From NCBI GenBank assembly GCA_023425455.1, contig JAFACP010000218.1, forward strand, positions 1 to 5,673: a stretch of DNA of 5,673 nucleotides, given 5' to 3'. Positions within the stretch are counted from its first letter, which is position 1. Every line of letters starts with the position of its first letter. The notes under the pieces are model-generated. The model did not search any database. It was not told the origin of the DNA and saw only the letters and a program-made list of their open reading frames with translations. Both the position numbers and the translations under genes were made by a program. The stretch is from Pseudomonadota bacterium. Lineage in GTDB: Bacteria > Pseudomonadota > Gammaproteobacteria > Enterobacterales > Enterobacteriaceae. Of the stretch, positions 5,564-5,673 are shown in pieces.

Positions 5564-5585
5564 TTTAGACATCCAGAAGTCTAAA
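5564..5585. promoter_or_regulatory. MetJ operator: two tandem met boxes
   Basis: Two adjoining eight-base boxes, AGACATCC (5567-5574, 6 of 8 to AGACGTCT) and AGAAGTCT (5575-5582, 7 of 8), form the minimum pair for cooperative MetJ binding. Together with flanking TTT and AAA they make an inverted repeat, TTTAGAC (5564-5570) with GTCTAAA (5579-5585). MetJ with S-adenosylmethionine represses methionine biosynthesis genes in enterobacteria. The pair overlaps the -35 element described separately, the usual arrangement for repression. Confidence 0.72.
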
Positions 5586-5594
5586 GATTCGAAT
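5566..5594 (+). promoter_or_regulatory. Candidate promoter of the MetE-like gene
   Basis: TAGACA at 5566-5571 (5 of 6) and TCGAAT at 5589-5594 (4 of 6) are spaced by 17 bases. Start would be near 5601, giving a leader of roughly 45 bases. The leader contains an imperfect hairpin (ATCAC at 5603-5607 with GTGAT at 5613-5617). The -35 lies inside the MetJ box pair. Confidence 0.5.
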
Positions 5595-5644
5595 GATGAA
5601 TTATCACTGTGGGTGATTATCGCCGACAGACAGAGGAGATTTCC

Positions 5645-5673
5645 ATGCAGCGACAACAAGCCCCGTACCGCGC
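5645..5673 (+). CDS. Start of a probable MetE-like methionine synthase paralogue (truncated by window edge)
   Basis: Only 29 bases are present: an ATG at 5645 and the residues MQRQQAPYRA. A strong ribosome binding site, AGAGGAGA at 5632-5639, precedes it. The APYRA start resembles the N-terminus of the short cobalamin-independent methionine synthase-like proteins (COG0620, YxjG/YxjH type), which I recall opening with APFRADVVGS. Met boxes and a MetR-type site upstream agree with a role in methionine synthesis or recycling. That a gene starts here is well supported. The product is inferred from a very short segment plus its control sites. Confidence 0.6.

Overview
The window reads as a chromosomal segment of an enterobacterium, most like Klebsiella, Raoultella or Enterobacter. 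The basis is a GC-rich coding style and the run ydcO - sutR(ydcN) - rlhA(ydcP) - yncJ, which is the gene order I recall from Escherichia coli. I see no insertion sequence, phage gene, CRISPR array, tRNA or rRNA. This is core metabolism and regulation with one divergent, lineage-variable block to the right of yncJ.

Layout. Positions 1-645 (minus) hold the N-terminal 215 codons of a BenE/YdcO-type membrane transporter that runs off the left edge. Positions 646-737 are a divergent regulatory gap with a duplicated palindromic element. Positions 738-1265 (plus) are sutR, an XRE plus cupin regulator. Positions 1346-3310 (plus) are rlhA, the U32-family enzyme that hydroxylates C2501 of 23S rRNA. Positions 3311-3541 (minus) are yncJ, a small exported protein whose stop codon abuts that of rlhA. 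Positions 3542-4010 have no confident gene but contain a plus-strand promoter-like sequence, two intrinsic terminators and possible decayed coding sequence. Positions 4011-4979 (minus) are a GlxA/FtrA-type AraC regulator. It is divergent from a single-domain rhodanese at 5074-5469 (plus). Positions 5470-5644 are a regulatory gap carrying a MetR-type site and a pair of MetJ boxes laid over a promoter. At 5645 a gene begins whose first ten residues suggest a MetE-like (cobalamin-independent) methionine synthase paralogue; it runs off the right edge.

How the parts fit. Several genes point to sulfur: SutR is known in E. coli as a regulator of sulfur utilisation, rhodaneses move sulfane sulfur, and the last gene carries methionine-regulon control sites. 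The neighbourhood is suggestive, but nothing in the sequence shows that these genes act in one pathway. The strongest new-looking items are the combined MetR/MetJ control region, the duplicated SutR-like operator, and the orphan promoter-terminator unit between yncJ and ftrA.
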